A stretch of DNA of 64,000 nt from Metarhizium brunneum (lineage: Eukaryota; Ascomycota; Sordariomycetes; Hypocreales; Clavicipitaceae): the NCBI RefSeq assembly GCF_013426205.1, contig NC_089427.1:2976001-3040000 (forward strand). Direction: 5' to 3'. A program made the position numbers and the translations under genes. Positions 45,815-57,360 of the stretch are shown piece by piece. The notes beneath the pieces were generated by a model, which worked only from the letters and a program-made list of their open reading frames with translations, made no database searches and was not told the DNA's origin. Every line of letters starts with the position of its first letter. Within the stretch, counting starts at the first letter, position 1.

Positions 45815-48284
45815 TCATGTCGCAATGGCTGTTCCTGATGATTCTAGACCAGTGCTGTCTCTGTTCGCCTTGGCCTCGGCCGCTTCCACGAATCCAGGCC
45901 GATACTTGGACAGGTACTTGCCTGCCATTGGCCTGGCATCCTCAACTAATCGAGGTTAGCAAGAGGCCCAGAAGAGACCGTGGGGGAAAATGAATAAATA
46001 TATATAAAAAAAAAGGAAGGGGGGGGGGGCATAAAGAAATCTTACACTCTGTCCAGATATCCTGAACGGTATCGAGAGCCATTTCTTTCACAGGAGGCCG
46101 CATCATAGCCAAATACAACAAACTCGTCAGAGCTAACTGCGTAACGCTAGGGTCACGGCACATGTCTTTGACTCTTGACAGCATAGCACGATTCAACTCG
46201 GGTATTTCGCTTAAAAACCTGGTCAAAACCTTGTCTTGTGGGTGAAGGTAGGGAAGAAAGCCGTTTATCAGTCGTAATGTGTTTTTCTCGTAGTTTCCGG
46301 GGTAGTCCCCGCCCAATCGAGCCTGCATTTTGTCATTGTACCATTCCTCGCAGAGCCATGACACGGCGACATCGATATGTTTTCGGAAATCCTCCATAAC
46401 ATAGTTGTATATAACTTCGCGAATAGTGTTGCCAAGAGACGGTTGCCGCGACGATTCGTCTTCTTCGCCTTTTACGGAAATTTCCTCTAATCCAGTGGAC
46501 GACCGCGTGGCAAGTCGGGTTAGTATGGTCATCCAGGCGTCCTTGCTCCCCGAGCTTGCTGCCAGACGGATAAATCCAGCCTTATGCTTCTTGGCCGTAG
46601 GTTCCTCCAGTGATTTCATCATATCGACCACCTTTGCTACTGTTCCACTTCCAGCGCTAAGTGCCGTTTCGGGTGTAAGTTGAGCAGGCTGAGGTAAGCT
46701 GAATGATGCCAGAGCTAGTGAGCTATCCAAAGCTGTGAGTTCAGCAGGAAGGGGCGGCGATGCTCCATCTAGCTTGTTCAAAATTTGCTCGGTATCTTCT
46801 GCCTGATAGAAATCGGGTTCGTAGTCATCGTCGTCTTCGTCGACGCCAAGCGGTGCAGTATTAGGATTCAATTCCGGAGCAGGTGCATTAGCCAACGTGG
46901 TGAGTCGTCCACGCACTCCGTCAACAGCTTTTGACAGGAATTGAGAGTCTATACGTGATAATGCTGTGACTGTGACCTTTGCTATCATGGCAGCTGGGAC
47001 TTGTGACAAGTCAAATGACTTCAAACCATCGTGGCCAACAAGTGTAAACATATCGGCCAAGCTGTGTGGCCCAGAGCCAAGGGGTGGAATTTGTGGTGTA
47101 TATGACTCAGCCACTCGCTGGCGTTTGGCATCATAACCATCGTGTTGCTGTGCTTCCAGTGGTCGCTTCCTGCTAGAGTCGTCCAGAACATCCATCACCG
47201 TACGTGCCATGCGTTCAATATGCTGGTGTATTCTTGGTACCATTGGATTATGAGGATCTCGTTTAGTGACATGAAGGAGCAGTAATCTCGCAGTTTTCTC
47301 CATGGACTTGATCATGACTTTGCTCCTCGGTGTCAGGGGCGAGTTCGCTAATTGAAGAGGGTTGAAGCTAAGTAGTGTGTTAAGAATTCGGCTCGATGTC
47401 GCGGGTCTGGTCCGTACAAGAATTGGCAGGCTGTTTAGTGTCGCATCGACAACAAGAGTATCACTGTGCTCAAATTAGCCTCATTTATCAAGTTTGGGTT
47501 TCCATCACACTTACGTGCTCTCTTGCAAAACGACAAGCATACGATCTAAAAGTCCCGACGCTTCAGCCTCGAGGTTTCTAGGATCGAGTGACTGATGGTT
47601 AGGCGGAACCTTGTCTAGTGAGATGTCAAGAATACCGGCGTGCTATAATCCATATCAGATGCGTGTAAACGTAGCTCAAAGATAAAAGACAATACGCACT
47701 CGAAACTCCGCCCCCGTTGAGACGGTCTGCGCAAGAACCACCCTCTGGGCGAACTTAATGCAGCTAATCCTTACGGTTGGAACAGCACTCTCCCACAATC
47801 GCAATATTTTCTGCTTGATACTCAACATCTTATCCCATGTGACCGTATCGTACCCATTATTTATACTGCGACATATCACGGATTAGCGCATATTCTCAAG
47901 GCTATGCTGGGTCAACTTTCTGACACGGAGGCCTGTCCGTCCAACTTACATCCATCGCAAAGCCAGCGGATAAATACTCGCCGCCGTCAGAATAACACTC
48001 CGCAGCACTTGCGGATCCTCCCTCTCATTCTGCAACAGAGATTCCACCGTCGCCAGAACATAGAGCTGCATCGTTTCCTTCTCGCCGTTGGGGAGTGCAG
48101 GCGTTGAAAAAGCCTCGGCCAGGAATTCCGCTCCCCATCGTCGCAATTCAACCTGCGCATTGGGTCCAATGATTGGAAGAAGACCTCTCACCACATTCGG
48201 ATAGTACTTTACATCCCCCAGAACGAGCTTTCGCGCGTCATTGAGCTGGCGGATCTGCTCCGGCACTGATAGGTTGGAGCTCAT
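45815..48284 (-). CDS. PTA1: Symplekin/Pta1, mRNA cleavage and polyadenylation factor subunit
   Basis: Five exons join with the frame closing exactly: 48284-47950, 47865-47700, 47642-47515, 47463-46046 and 45945-45815, giving 725 residues. Donors are GTAAGT, GTGCGT, GTAAGT and GTAAGA. The start is MSSNLSVPEQIRQLNDARKL, and the first 350 residues are helical HEAT-like repeats (VLGDVKYYPNVVRGLLPIIG, HAGILDISLDKVPPNHQSLD) as in the N-terminal half of Pta1/symplekin. An acidic patch (DEDDDDYEPDFYQ) and a conserved middle (DVAVSWLCEEWYND, LINGFLPYLHPQD) follow. Pta1 is a scaffold of the cleavage and polyadenylation factor in the nucleus, linking 3'-end formation with the Pol II CTD phosphatase Ssu72. 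The last short exon (WTEFEDARPMAGKYLSKYRP) was recovered by splicing. The start shares a 660-base divergent upstream region with COA3. Confidence 0.92.
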
Positions 48285-48943
48285 TCTTGCAATATGTTTA
48301 GGCCGCAGCCTCTCGTCGTCGTTTGGTGTTGCTACGCAAAGATGAAAACAATGATCAAGCTCGGCTCTGATGAAGGTGCCCGTTTGTGAGATGTCGTGTG
48401 ACGAAAAGGCGCTACATAAGCATGGGCTCGATCGTGGTCTTGGACGTCGTGAGGCGGCTCTGTGGTCGCGCGACAAAGCCTCGGGGTGCCGAATCAGCTA
48501 CCTTCCACCATCCCCCATGCTCTGTGTTCCAATCGTTGACTCCCGTACTGCCCGTCAAGGTAAGGTCCAAGCAAAACTCGTGCTGCCACGGTCCCGTAAT
48601 GTTGTCTGGGTATAAGTGCCTTTTGTTGGAGGTGCAGTCAAGGTTTTGGCAGCAGCCAGGCATGAGACGCGGGTTGATCCACCCCTGTCATGGGGCCCAG
48701 CTGCAGTCTGGCTGATGCCGCCGTGCCTGGCCTCAGCTCCCCTGTGATGAGTGTACATTTAACCGATAATGAGCCGCCCGGCACCTTCAACTTCGGATTA
48801 TAGATCGTACCATACGCAACTCTGGACATTGTTGCCAGGCTGGATTCACAGTGCATTGTGTCCACAACTCGCTCTGCTCAACTTGGGGCTCTGTCGAAAC
48901 ACGCTGAAACCATTTGGCGTCTTAATATCGATATTCAATCAAC
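48285..48943. promoter_or_regulatory. Divergent upstream region of PTA1 and COA3
   Basis: About 660 bases separate the two opposed starts and must carry both promoters. No convincing motif was identified by eye. The overlapping short frames here are not genes. Confidence 0.4.
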
Positions 48944-49288
48944 ATGGCTGGGTTCGCAATCCCTCCAAATTTCCACGTCCGGCAAACCAGATTCTAACCT
49001 AACATCAGAAGCAGCGGACACTCAACATACTATGATCGCCGGTATCGCCAGGGCCCGGCGCTTATTCGCGCGCGCCGGCCTTACTTGTTCAAGAATGCAT
49101 TCACTGGCCTGGGTCTTCTTGCCGTTGTAGGGGGCATATGTAAGGAGCTGGTCAACACGTTTCCTGGATCAGCATCAACCGTCTGACTTGTTGATATAGA
49201 TTGGTACACACTAAAAGCTGTCGGACAAGACGATTTTGACGATGTTAAAGTCCCAGATGCGCCGCAAAATCCCGTACCCGCAAAATAG
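48944..49288 (+). CDS. COA3: Cytochrome c oxidase assembly factor 3, mitochondrial
   Basis: Three small exons were joined by hand: 48944-48951, 49009-49139 and 49200-49288, giving 75 residues. The core STYYDRRYRQGPALIRAR, then RPYLFKNAFTGLGLL, a single membrane helix (FTGLGLLAVVGGIYWYTLKA) and VGQDDFDDVKVPDAP are characteristic of fungal Coa3/Cox25. In yeast Coa3 sits in the mitochondrial inner membrane and, with Cox14, binds newly made Cox1 and regulates Mss51. The second intron (49140-49199, GTAAGG...TAG) is clear. The first (48952-49008) has a CTAAC branch site and CAG acceptor but a weak GTTCGC donor; it is needed because the frame before the core carries a stop at 48995-48997 and it supplies MAG as the start. 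Exon 1 has only 8 coding bases and should be checked. Confidence 0.82.
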
Positions 49289-49881
49289 AGAAAGCAACTA
49301 CGAGTTTTATGGGATTTTATGCCACGCACGGACAATGACAAACACCATCAACATTGCGACAAAGAAATCTAATATGGATTGGCAATGGTTGCATCAGGAG
49401 ATATCGAATGGGGAGATTGAGATTTTATGTGTGAATGCAAAGTACAAGACTGTCTTGATGCAGCTACTTCGCTAACCATAAACGCCTCCCATGACATGAG
49501 ACCACCCACCCCTTTGTATAATAGCGAGATATACCACCATCGCCATCTTTTCGTGCTATGTATGAATAAAACGGAAGGCAGATTGCGTAATTCCATTACA
49601 CAATTATTCCCACCTGTTCCTAAGCCGCTGATTTCTTCCCTAATAATAATTCATCCGAACAACAAATGCAAGCCGCGCCACCCATGCAAAACTTTTTCCG
49701 ACGAGGTTCTGGTCCATGTCAAGTTTTGTCCAAAGAAATAAACACCATATATACCAAACCAAAGCCAACATAATGTTCTGGGTATCATTTATCCGTTGCT
49801 GAAAGCATTTCGCCGGCACAAGTCCAAAAGAAAAGCAAGGCCGCCTCCCCAACTACATCCTGGGGCTTCACAGCTTAGCGC
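49289..49881. other. Intergenic between convergent genes
   Basis: About 0.59 kb between the 3' ends of COA3 and the Dep1-like gene. AT-rich pieces such as AATAATAATTCAT at 49641-49653 may take part in 3'-end formation. No gene is seen. Confidence 0.5.
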
Positions 49882-52046
49882 CTATACAGCTGCAGCTTTT
49901 GAGCTTCTGCCAATATTTGGTATACTTGCAACTCGCTTCATCTGGTGTGCTGCGGGGCTTAATACGGACCGTGATAGCTCAGGTGGTTCGGACATCTGAT
50001 GAAGCACAGCAGGCGACTTGCGAATTGGCGTATGGCTATCAATCATCGTTTTCGCCTCTGCATGCGCAGTTGGCGCATGAGCTGTGTGTTGATTCGGCCG
50101 CCTATCTGAGGCCGTCACTGCTTGTCGGCTGTTAGTATGAACTGCTAATTGCTGATGCGCTTTGTGGGAAGAGTGCTTCGGGTTCGCCCATGGCGTGTCC
50201 TTAATGAACTGCTCTCCCGCGGGACCTAAACGACTGAATGTAGGGTTCGGGTAATCATCTCGCAAGTGAGCTGTACCTCTCTGCCGGCTCCGTCGGACTT
50301 GCTACAGTTGGAAATATAGTCAGATGTGATTCTGATAGTTTGCAGGCAGTAGCAGGTGGCAAGGGGTCACTTCCTTACCTCGATAGCGCCAAAATCGGCA
50401 TCCACCTCCGCTGCCGATGCCCCTTTTAGTTCAGGGCCGGCAGGGAAGCCCTCATATTTGGCAATTCCCGCCAGAGTGGAGACTTCTGTGTTGTACGCAA
50501 CCGCATTTCGTACTCGTTGCACGTGGTCTTTGGGGAAGAGTAGCCCATAATCTGGGAGACTATGCGCAGTCCTTCTCGCTGTTTGAACCTCGTACCATTG
50601 ACGGTTGAGTGATTCCAGCGCAGCCTCGCGTTTTTCTCGAACAGCCTGAAAATACTGGCTCCAAACTTGGGCTCGTATTGCCACGGCACGTCGTTCGTGG
50701 GCCTCGATTCGAAAGACGAGTTCGTGGTTCATCTCTCGTACTCTCTTGTCTAACCGGTCATCTAAGCATTGCTTCATATTTAGATACTCGGGGTGCGTCG
50801 GAACGGGTGCAAGCAATGATTGCTCTTCCTCCTCAAGTCGTTGTAGACGGTCTTTGTATAGTCTAGGATGGTGTGAATTAAATATCGTGAACGCTTGAAA
50901 GCAAAAGAGATGACAAACCTGTCTCTAAATAACCCAAACATTTCTTCAATATGAGACCAATCCTTGAAAGCCGCGTTCTTTTTCTCAGCTGTGATCAGAT
51001 TAGCAACATGAGAGTCGAATTTAGAACTGATTGGCAGAGCTAGGCCGTGACCTACCCTCCTCAATGCTTTTGGCAGCCAGATCAGCTTCGTCTGTGTCGC
51101 CCTCAACATCTTGAATTCTCTGTTCCGTGTCTTCATCTTCCACGACGTCTATTTGTTCGCCATTGGGGTCGGGCCCAGGTGTGTCACTAGGTGAGTTATC
51201 ACCAGAGCCTCCTTTCCTCTTGGAACCGTTTCGCGTAAGTTTTTTAGGGACTCGAGATTCCTTCTCCGGGAGCTCACCGTCGGTGGGTGCGTCTTGATTT
51301 GCTGCAGAGATGTCGTCCTCTTCACCGGCAGATTGATCCCCGCTTTGGGGGATCGCCGGCGTTGTGTCGTCGTCAATGGAGGTATCCACGTCCGCACCAG
51401 TCTCGGCGGCTCCGAGTGAAGTGATTCGCTTTCGCAACGGCTGATCTGACTCGGATTGGTCTGCCATGGGCGAACGCTTTCTTTTCCTCTCTTGTGAGTC
51501 TCGTTTGGCGTCGCCGTCGACACTAGTGTCTTTGCTAGCAGAGGGTTTCGTAGGAGAATCGTCGCCAGAGACCACTGACGCATCGTCGGCCGACAATGAA
51601 TCGTCGTCTCGGTTGTTATCATCATCGCCAATCAACCCGGAGGCGCTTCTTAGCTTGCTAGGGGTGTGTTCGAAAATCTGGCCTTGGTTGTACTGATCAA
51701 CTACCACGTCTCGTCGTCGTTGGTTCCGCGGTGTGTCGTAAAGCCTTTCTGTTTCAGCCTCGGTATCATTGGCCTCTGAATTGTCGTCAGAATGGGCATC
51801 GGATAGAGCGCTTTCGGAGTCAGATGCGCCATTCTTGGTGTCGGCTTCTGGCTGGTCATCCCCACTGGCATTCGAGTTGTCGGCGTCATTGTTGCGGCCG
51901 TTCATCCGCATGTGCTCAATGTCCTCATCATTGGCTTCGCCGTCTTCAACCTCACTGAGAGGACTAGAAACGTTGCTGTCCTCAATATCAGCTTCACCGG
52001 GCCCTGGAGGCGTCACAGTGCCGCGCACAGAAGTGGTGGCCACCAT
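49882..52046 (-). CDS. DEP1: Sds3/Dep1-like subunit of the Rpd3L histone deacetylase complex
   Basis: Four exons (52046-51056, 50988-50919, 50862-50379, 50301-49882) give 654 residues with the frame closing. Residues 1-330 are extremely acidic and Ser rich (EDGEANDEDIEHMRMNG, RKRKRSPMADQSESD) and look disordered. Residues about 331-515 form the Sds3-like domain: IEEAEKKNAAFKDWSHIEEM, FGLFRDRLYKDRLQRLEEEE, PTHPEYLNMKQCLDDRLDKR and a long coiled coil with VFRIEAHERRAVAIRAQVWS. The C-terminal 140 residues are polar with a basic start (QVRRSRQRGTAHLRDDYP). In yeast Dep1 and Sds3 hold Rpd3 in the large Sin3 complex that represses transcription. Dep1 is preferred over Sds3 because of the long acidic N-terminus, but I cannot separate the two firmly. 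The start is the ATG of MVATTSVRG. Confidence 0.85.
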
Positions 52047-53052
52047 GACTACTCGGGCTCCTTCGGTGGACGCTCGATCGTGTTGAAAGTGTGCTTCTGC
52101 TAGATGAAAAACGCAGTAGGGCCGGAACTACAGTCTTGCTCGGAGGAAAGACGGGCTCTTTGGCGGTGCGAGCAGGAACGAGGCCTTTCTGGGAGCTCTG
52201 CTGGGCAGCACCACACACAAGCCCAAGGTCTGGCAGAGAAACGAGGACGGGTGGGTGATGCGGCAGAATCTGCAGTTTGCAGCGAGGTGGTCGGGTCGGC
52301 CTAGCAGTGGAATTGGCAAAGACGGCACAAATAGGATGTAAAAGAAACATTCACAGAGCAATCGTAGTAACGGAGGGGGGGAGGAGCAAAGGTGTGGTGA
52401 CGAAAGAAGAGGAAGACATGGACCGAGAGGGCGGGCGGCTTTCGCGCAGAATCGGCGGCGTCTGTGACAGTTCCGTCTCTGGGCAAATAAACTACGACCT
52501 TGATTACTCTGTACGGAGTAGCGCTGTGTGTGTGCGGCGTGGACGCTCAAGGGTGGGCGACAGCGGTGGGCGACAGCGCACCATGTGGTGACCAAGCCCG
52601 CGGTTGGCGGACCACCAACTCGCACCTGCCCATTTGATCGCTGTGCAACATGGCTATGGATGGCATTCGTACAGCGCATACTCCGTAGTAGCAACGCTGA
52701 CAGCGGGCAGGCAAATGGTGGGACTTCTGGCGGTGAGTCGCGGCACAATCGAGGTCATGGGGACCTTGCACGGCCAGCCGCGAGCCTGAAGCCAATGACG
52801 CATTCTTCCGGCCGCAAGGCTCTGGCTGGTGGCTGTGGTTGTGGCCCACTTGACCTGGCCTCATTTGGTTGCAAGTGCACCTGCTCTCCGACTGGGGGTC
52901 CAACGTCCCAGAAATTTGGGGAACATTTATCGATTATTATTTTTTTTTTTTTGCCGCAGATAGGGTCAACTGACTGGCTGACAGCGAAGCCTGCAAACCG
53001 AGTCCTCTCAAACAACATTGACGCTTGGTCGCACAGCCAGTCCTCCCGAACT
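52047..53052. promoter_or_regulatory. Divergent upstream region of the Dep1-like gene and NOP12
   Basis: About 1 kb between two opposed starts. It contains two exact copies of the dispersed motif, TACGGAGTA at 52512-52520 and TACTCCGTA at 52679-52687, and a T-tract at 52938-52951 close to the NOP12 start. The numerous open frames here overlap in all phases and are not called. Confidence 0.45.
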
Positions 53053-54936
53053 ATGGCTAAAAAGTATGTTGAGGCTGCAATTGATCATCTTTTGGTCCTT
53101 ATTGCTGTTCTTTTTCCATTCATGTCCAATAATCATTTGACTAACAAGGCTCAGAAGCTCAGTGTTGCAGGCTTCGTCCAAAGCAATTGACCCCACCCTC
53201 GACGCCTTGTTTGCCAGCAGTGTACGTGCATGAATACACTTGATCATTATCATTATGATCTGTTGATAGTTTAATTGCAGCTAACGCCTGACAGTCCGGT
53301 CCTGTGCAAGCTCCCTCAGCATCTCGCTACTCTGCGTTGCTGGAAAAGAAGCCTCGCGAGACCCTCAAGTCAGCAACCGAGACCGAAAACAACGAAGATG
53401 AAGATGCGGCAGAGGATGTTGAGGAGCTCTCAGAGATTAGCGAAGAACTAGAATACGACGAGGATAAGGATAGTGAAGACGATTCCTCAAGTAATGAGGA
53501 CAGTGATGACGATGCGGGAGAGGACGGAAATAGTGAAGAAGATCTGGTAGAAAAAGGGGAGGATATTTCCATGGCGGAAGGTGAAGACCAGGTTTCGGAG
53601 GCAGGTAAAGATGGGAACCAACCCAGACGTGAGAGAAAACGGAAGAGAAAGGACGACAACGAAGACCTGGAAGCAAAGTACATGGCCGAGTTGACAAAGG
53701 ATGACGAAGAGGAACCCTCGGGCAAGCGACAAAAAGCAGAGGGGAAGGACGATGAGGACGAAGAAAATGTGGTTCCAGTTCACGAAAGCTTGGCAAAGAA
53801 ATCTACAGACTCGGATATCGAAAAGGCGTCACGAACAGTCTTCCTGGCCAATGTCTCAACAGAAGCCATCTCCTCTAAAGCTGCCAAAAAGACCCTTCTC
53901 ACCCATCTCTCCTCCGTCCTGGATCCGCACGGCATGCCTGTCCAAAAACTCGAATCCATCCGCTTCCGATCCGTCGCCTTCTCTACGGGCTCCATGCCCA
54001 AAAGAGCTGCCTACATCACAAAGTCTCTCATGGGAGCCACGACCAAATCTACCAACGCCTACGCTGTCTTCTCTACCCCAGCTGCCGCCAGACTCGTCGC
54101 CTCCAAGCTCAACGGCACCGAAGTTCTAGGCCGTCACATTCGTGTAGACAGCGTTGCGCACCCCAGTCCCACAGACCACCGTCGGTGCATATTTGTCGGC
54201 AACTTGGGCTTCGTTGACGACGAAACCGTCGTCAACACCACCAAGGAGGGCGAAAATGTTGAAAAGAAGCGTACCAAGGTTCCCTCCGATATCGAAGAAG
54301 GGCTCTGGCGAACATTCAGCAAGACAGGCAAAGTTGAGAATGTCCGTGTCGTTCGCGATCCCACGACCAGAGTCGGCAAAGGCTTCGCATACGTCCAATT
54401 CTACGTAAGTTTCTCTGTGTTTTTTTTTCTTGGGTTTTTACGCCCCAACGCAGCCGCCCAATCTCTTTCACCCATAGTTGACCCAGGCATTACAGGACGC
54501 CAATGATGTCGAAGCGGCTCTCCTTTCCGACGGCAAAAAATTCCCTCCCATGCTCCCCCGCGAACTTCGCGTAACCAGAGCCAAGGACCCTCGCAAGACC
54601 GCCCGCACACAGGAGCGAGCTCTGGCGAAGGCGGTCGCGGCCGACAGCAAGTCCCGCAACACAAAGTACTCGCCGAAACTCACTCCCGAACAACAAGCTG
54701 CCGCCGGACGAGCAAACAGGCTCCTCGGCCGTGCAGGAGGCTTCATGCACCGCAAGAAATCAGGCAGCGACGGTGTCAACACCATGCCGAATCAAAAGGT
54801 TGTGTTCGAGGGCAATCGCGCATCGTCCAAAGATGGAAAACCGAAGGATTTGAAGTTTGGTAAGAAGAAGGGCAAGGGGAGGCCTCAGAATAGGGCGACC
54901 AAGAGAGCAGCCGAGTGGAGGAAGAAGTCTTCATAG
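53053..54936 (+). CDS. NOP12: Nucleolar RNA-binding protein Nop12
   Basis: Four exons: 53053-53063, 53155-53221, 53295-54404 and 54496-54936, for 542 residues. The first exon has 11 coding bases; splicing yields [20 protein letters not shown], the family start. A highly acidic stretch with basic clusters ([11 protein letters not shown]) precedes two RNA-recognition motifs: RRM1 from about residue 207 (TVFLANV) and RRM2 with RNP2 at 324-329 (CIFVGN) and RNP1 at 389-396 (GFAYVQFY). The Lys/Arg-rich C-terminus ([20 protein letters not shown]) fits nucleolar targeting. Nop12 acts in pre-25S rRNA processing in yeast. The last intron (54405-54495) contains two possible acceptors; the second, giving [12 protein letters not shown], matches the usual RRM end better than the one 18 bases upstream. 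Confidence 0.92.
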
Positions 54937-55524
54937 AGGCTAGGCTTCATGTTTTTTTTTCCTTTTTCTGGCGTTTACATTCATTTATAGGCATGACCGG
55001 CTAAAAAGCATGGGCACATTAAATACCAAGATTTGTCTCGTCATGTCTCAAACACTTTCACATGACTGCAGGTGTTCCTCGGAAAGAGTAGATCAGCCAT
55101 TGACATGATTATAGCGCCAATAAGGATGAAATGAAAAAAAAACATCTTCTCACGAACCAGGACATGACATAATATAAGTACGCATAAAATAAACGAGTCC
55201 AAGGGATATCTCAACATCAATTTCGCCTGCCTGCCAAACAAACGAGGCGGACTGCCTATATATTATGTATGGCGCTCAATTAATAAATGAAAAGGCTTTT
55301 TTTCCCGCTTCCCAAAGGATCCTATATTCATTCCAGTAATCTCCACCGTTACTTTGCCCATCTCGATATTATTGATACCAAGGCCATTAGGGTCAAAATC
55401 TCCGTTCAACAAGGTATACTGAGCATACTAGGAGTCTTTTACTGCTTGACAGTCCAAAAGCTCAAAGACAATCGAGACTCCAGCTCTGTAAAGAGGCAGA
55501 AGTGTAGCGAATGAATCATCATCC
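54937..55524. other. Intergenic between convergent genes
   Basis: About 0.59 kb between the 3' ends of NOP12 and alpha-tubulin. A T-tract (54952-54959) lies just after the NOP12 stop. No gene is seen. Confidence 0.5.
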
Positions 55525-57360
55525 TTAGTATTCGAGCTCCTCCTCGGCATCGATGCCATCGGCAGCAACCTCCTCATAATCCTTCTCGAGGGCAGCCAAA
55601 TCTTCACGAGCCTCCGTAAACTCACCCTCCTCCATACCCTCGCCAACATACCAGTGCACGAAGGCGCGCTTGCTGTGCATAAGGTCGAACTTGTGGTCAA
55701 GTCGGGACCAGGCCTCGGCAATTGCGGTGGTGTTGGAGAGCATGGAGACGGATCGCTCGACGGAGGCAAGAGCGCCGTCTTCGGCGGGGGCGGGGACAGC
55801 CATGGGCTTCTGGTAGTTGATTCCGAGCTTGAAACCTGTGGGACACCACTCGACCAAGTTAAAGGAGGCCTTGGCTTTGACTTGTGCGATGGCGGCAGTG
55901 CAGTCGCGGGGGACGACGTCGCCACGGTACAAGAGAGCGACAGCCATGTACTTGCCGTTGCGAGGGTCGCAGACAACCATCTGGTTGTTAGGCTCGAAAC
56001 CTGTTTCAATCGCCATGTCAGAACAAATACCCAGGGGTCTAAGGGAAGTCGTTAAGGTTTGTGGGGTTTATATACTTACACTGGAAGGTGAGGTCTGCAA
56101 CCTTGAAGCTTTCGTGCTTGCTCTTGGAAGCAGAAACAACGGGGGCATAGCTGATCAATGGGTAATGGATACGTGGGTAAGGAACCAGGTTGGTCTGGAA
56201 CTCGTTGAGATCGACGTTGAGAGCACCGTCAAAGCGCAGAGACGAAGTGATGGAGCTCACAACCTGGGCGATCAAACGATTGAGATGCTCGTGCGAGGGC
56301 CGGGTAATATCCAGGTTGCGGCGGCAAATGTCGTAGACAGCTTCGTTATCGACGAGGAAAGTACAGTCCGAGTTCTCAATGGTGCTGTGCGTGGAGAGGA
56401 CGGCATTGTAAGGCTCAACAACTGAAGTATTGGTACGAGGCGAAGGATAAACGGCGAACTCGAGCTTGGTCTTCTTGCCATACTCTGTGGCAAGGCGTTC
56501 CAGCATGAGAGCACCGAAACCAGAGCCGGTGCCGCCACCAAAGGAGTGGAAGATCAGGAAGCCCTGAAGAGAGTTGCAGTTGTCTATCCCAAGTTCCCTC
56601 GAATTAGTTTCAAAATACCACTACCAGACTAGAAGACAAGCAATCTCCCCCTCCACGATGACGGTAATGTGGAGAGCCCGCCTCGGGTTGTATTTACTCA
56701 CCAGTAACGCGGCGAACGCGCTCCATGACAGTGTCAACCATTTCCTTTCCAATGGTGTAGTGGCCACGGGCATAGTTGTTGGCCGCATCCTCCTTTCCGC
56801 TGATCAACAGTTCGGGGTGGAAGAGCTGACGGTAAGAGCCGGTTCGGATCTCGTCAATGGGAGACGGGTCAAGATCCATAAAGATGGATCGAGGAACGTG
56901 TTTGCCATTGCTGGTCTCGGTGAAGAAAGTCTCGAAAGAGCCTGGGTCGCCGACATCCTTGGCGTTGGGGTCAGGGCGGCCATCAGGGCCAAGGCCGTGT
57001 TCGAGGAGGTAGCTGCATCGACAATTGTTAGAAATATTGTTTCAAGCCTGAGCGGAGTGTATAGATGGCATGTAGCTACTAGGATAGCGACGTACAGCTC
57101 CCAAGCAGAGTTACCCAGCTGGACGCCAGCTTGGCCCAGGTGAAGGTGAAGAATCTAGTTATAGCCAGGGCGGTCAGCAGAAGCTCAGCTATGCAAAAGG
57201 CAGCAAAGGCAAAGATGGAGGCAGAGAGAGAAAGAGAGAGATCAGGGGAACATGGAACAGCTGTGGTGGACGTGGTGCTGGCCCATTGAGTGACGGACAT
57301 GTAGCAACGCGAGCACAGCGGCAGCTCATGACTTTATCAAATCCTTACCTCGCCCTTCAT
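55525..57360 (-). CDS. Alpha-tubulin
   Basis: Five exons: 57360-57349, 57154-57096, 57012-56702, 56583-56080 and 56000-55525, totalling 453 residues; donors are GTAAGG, GTACGT, GTGAGT and GTAAGT. The 12-base first exon encodes MKGE and is joined to [20 protein letters not shown]. The GTP-binding glycine loop [17 protein letters not shown] lies in exon 4, followed by [20 protein letters not shown] and [19 protein letters not shown] tubulin sequence. The C-terminus EEELEY ends with the Tyr typical of alpha-tubulin, and Glu254-type catalytic context ([20 protein letters not shown]) marks alpha, not beta. The protein polymerises with beta-tubulin into microtubules. Filamentous ascomycetes usually have two alpha-tubulins; [14 protein letters not shown] suggests the more divergent copy, an inference only. 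The intron-rich 5' end is common in fungal tubulin genes. Confidence 0.96.
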
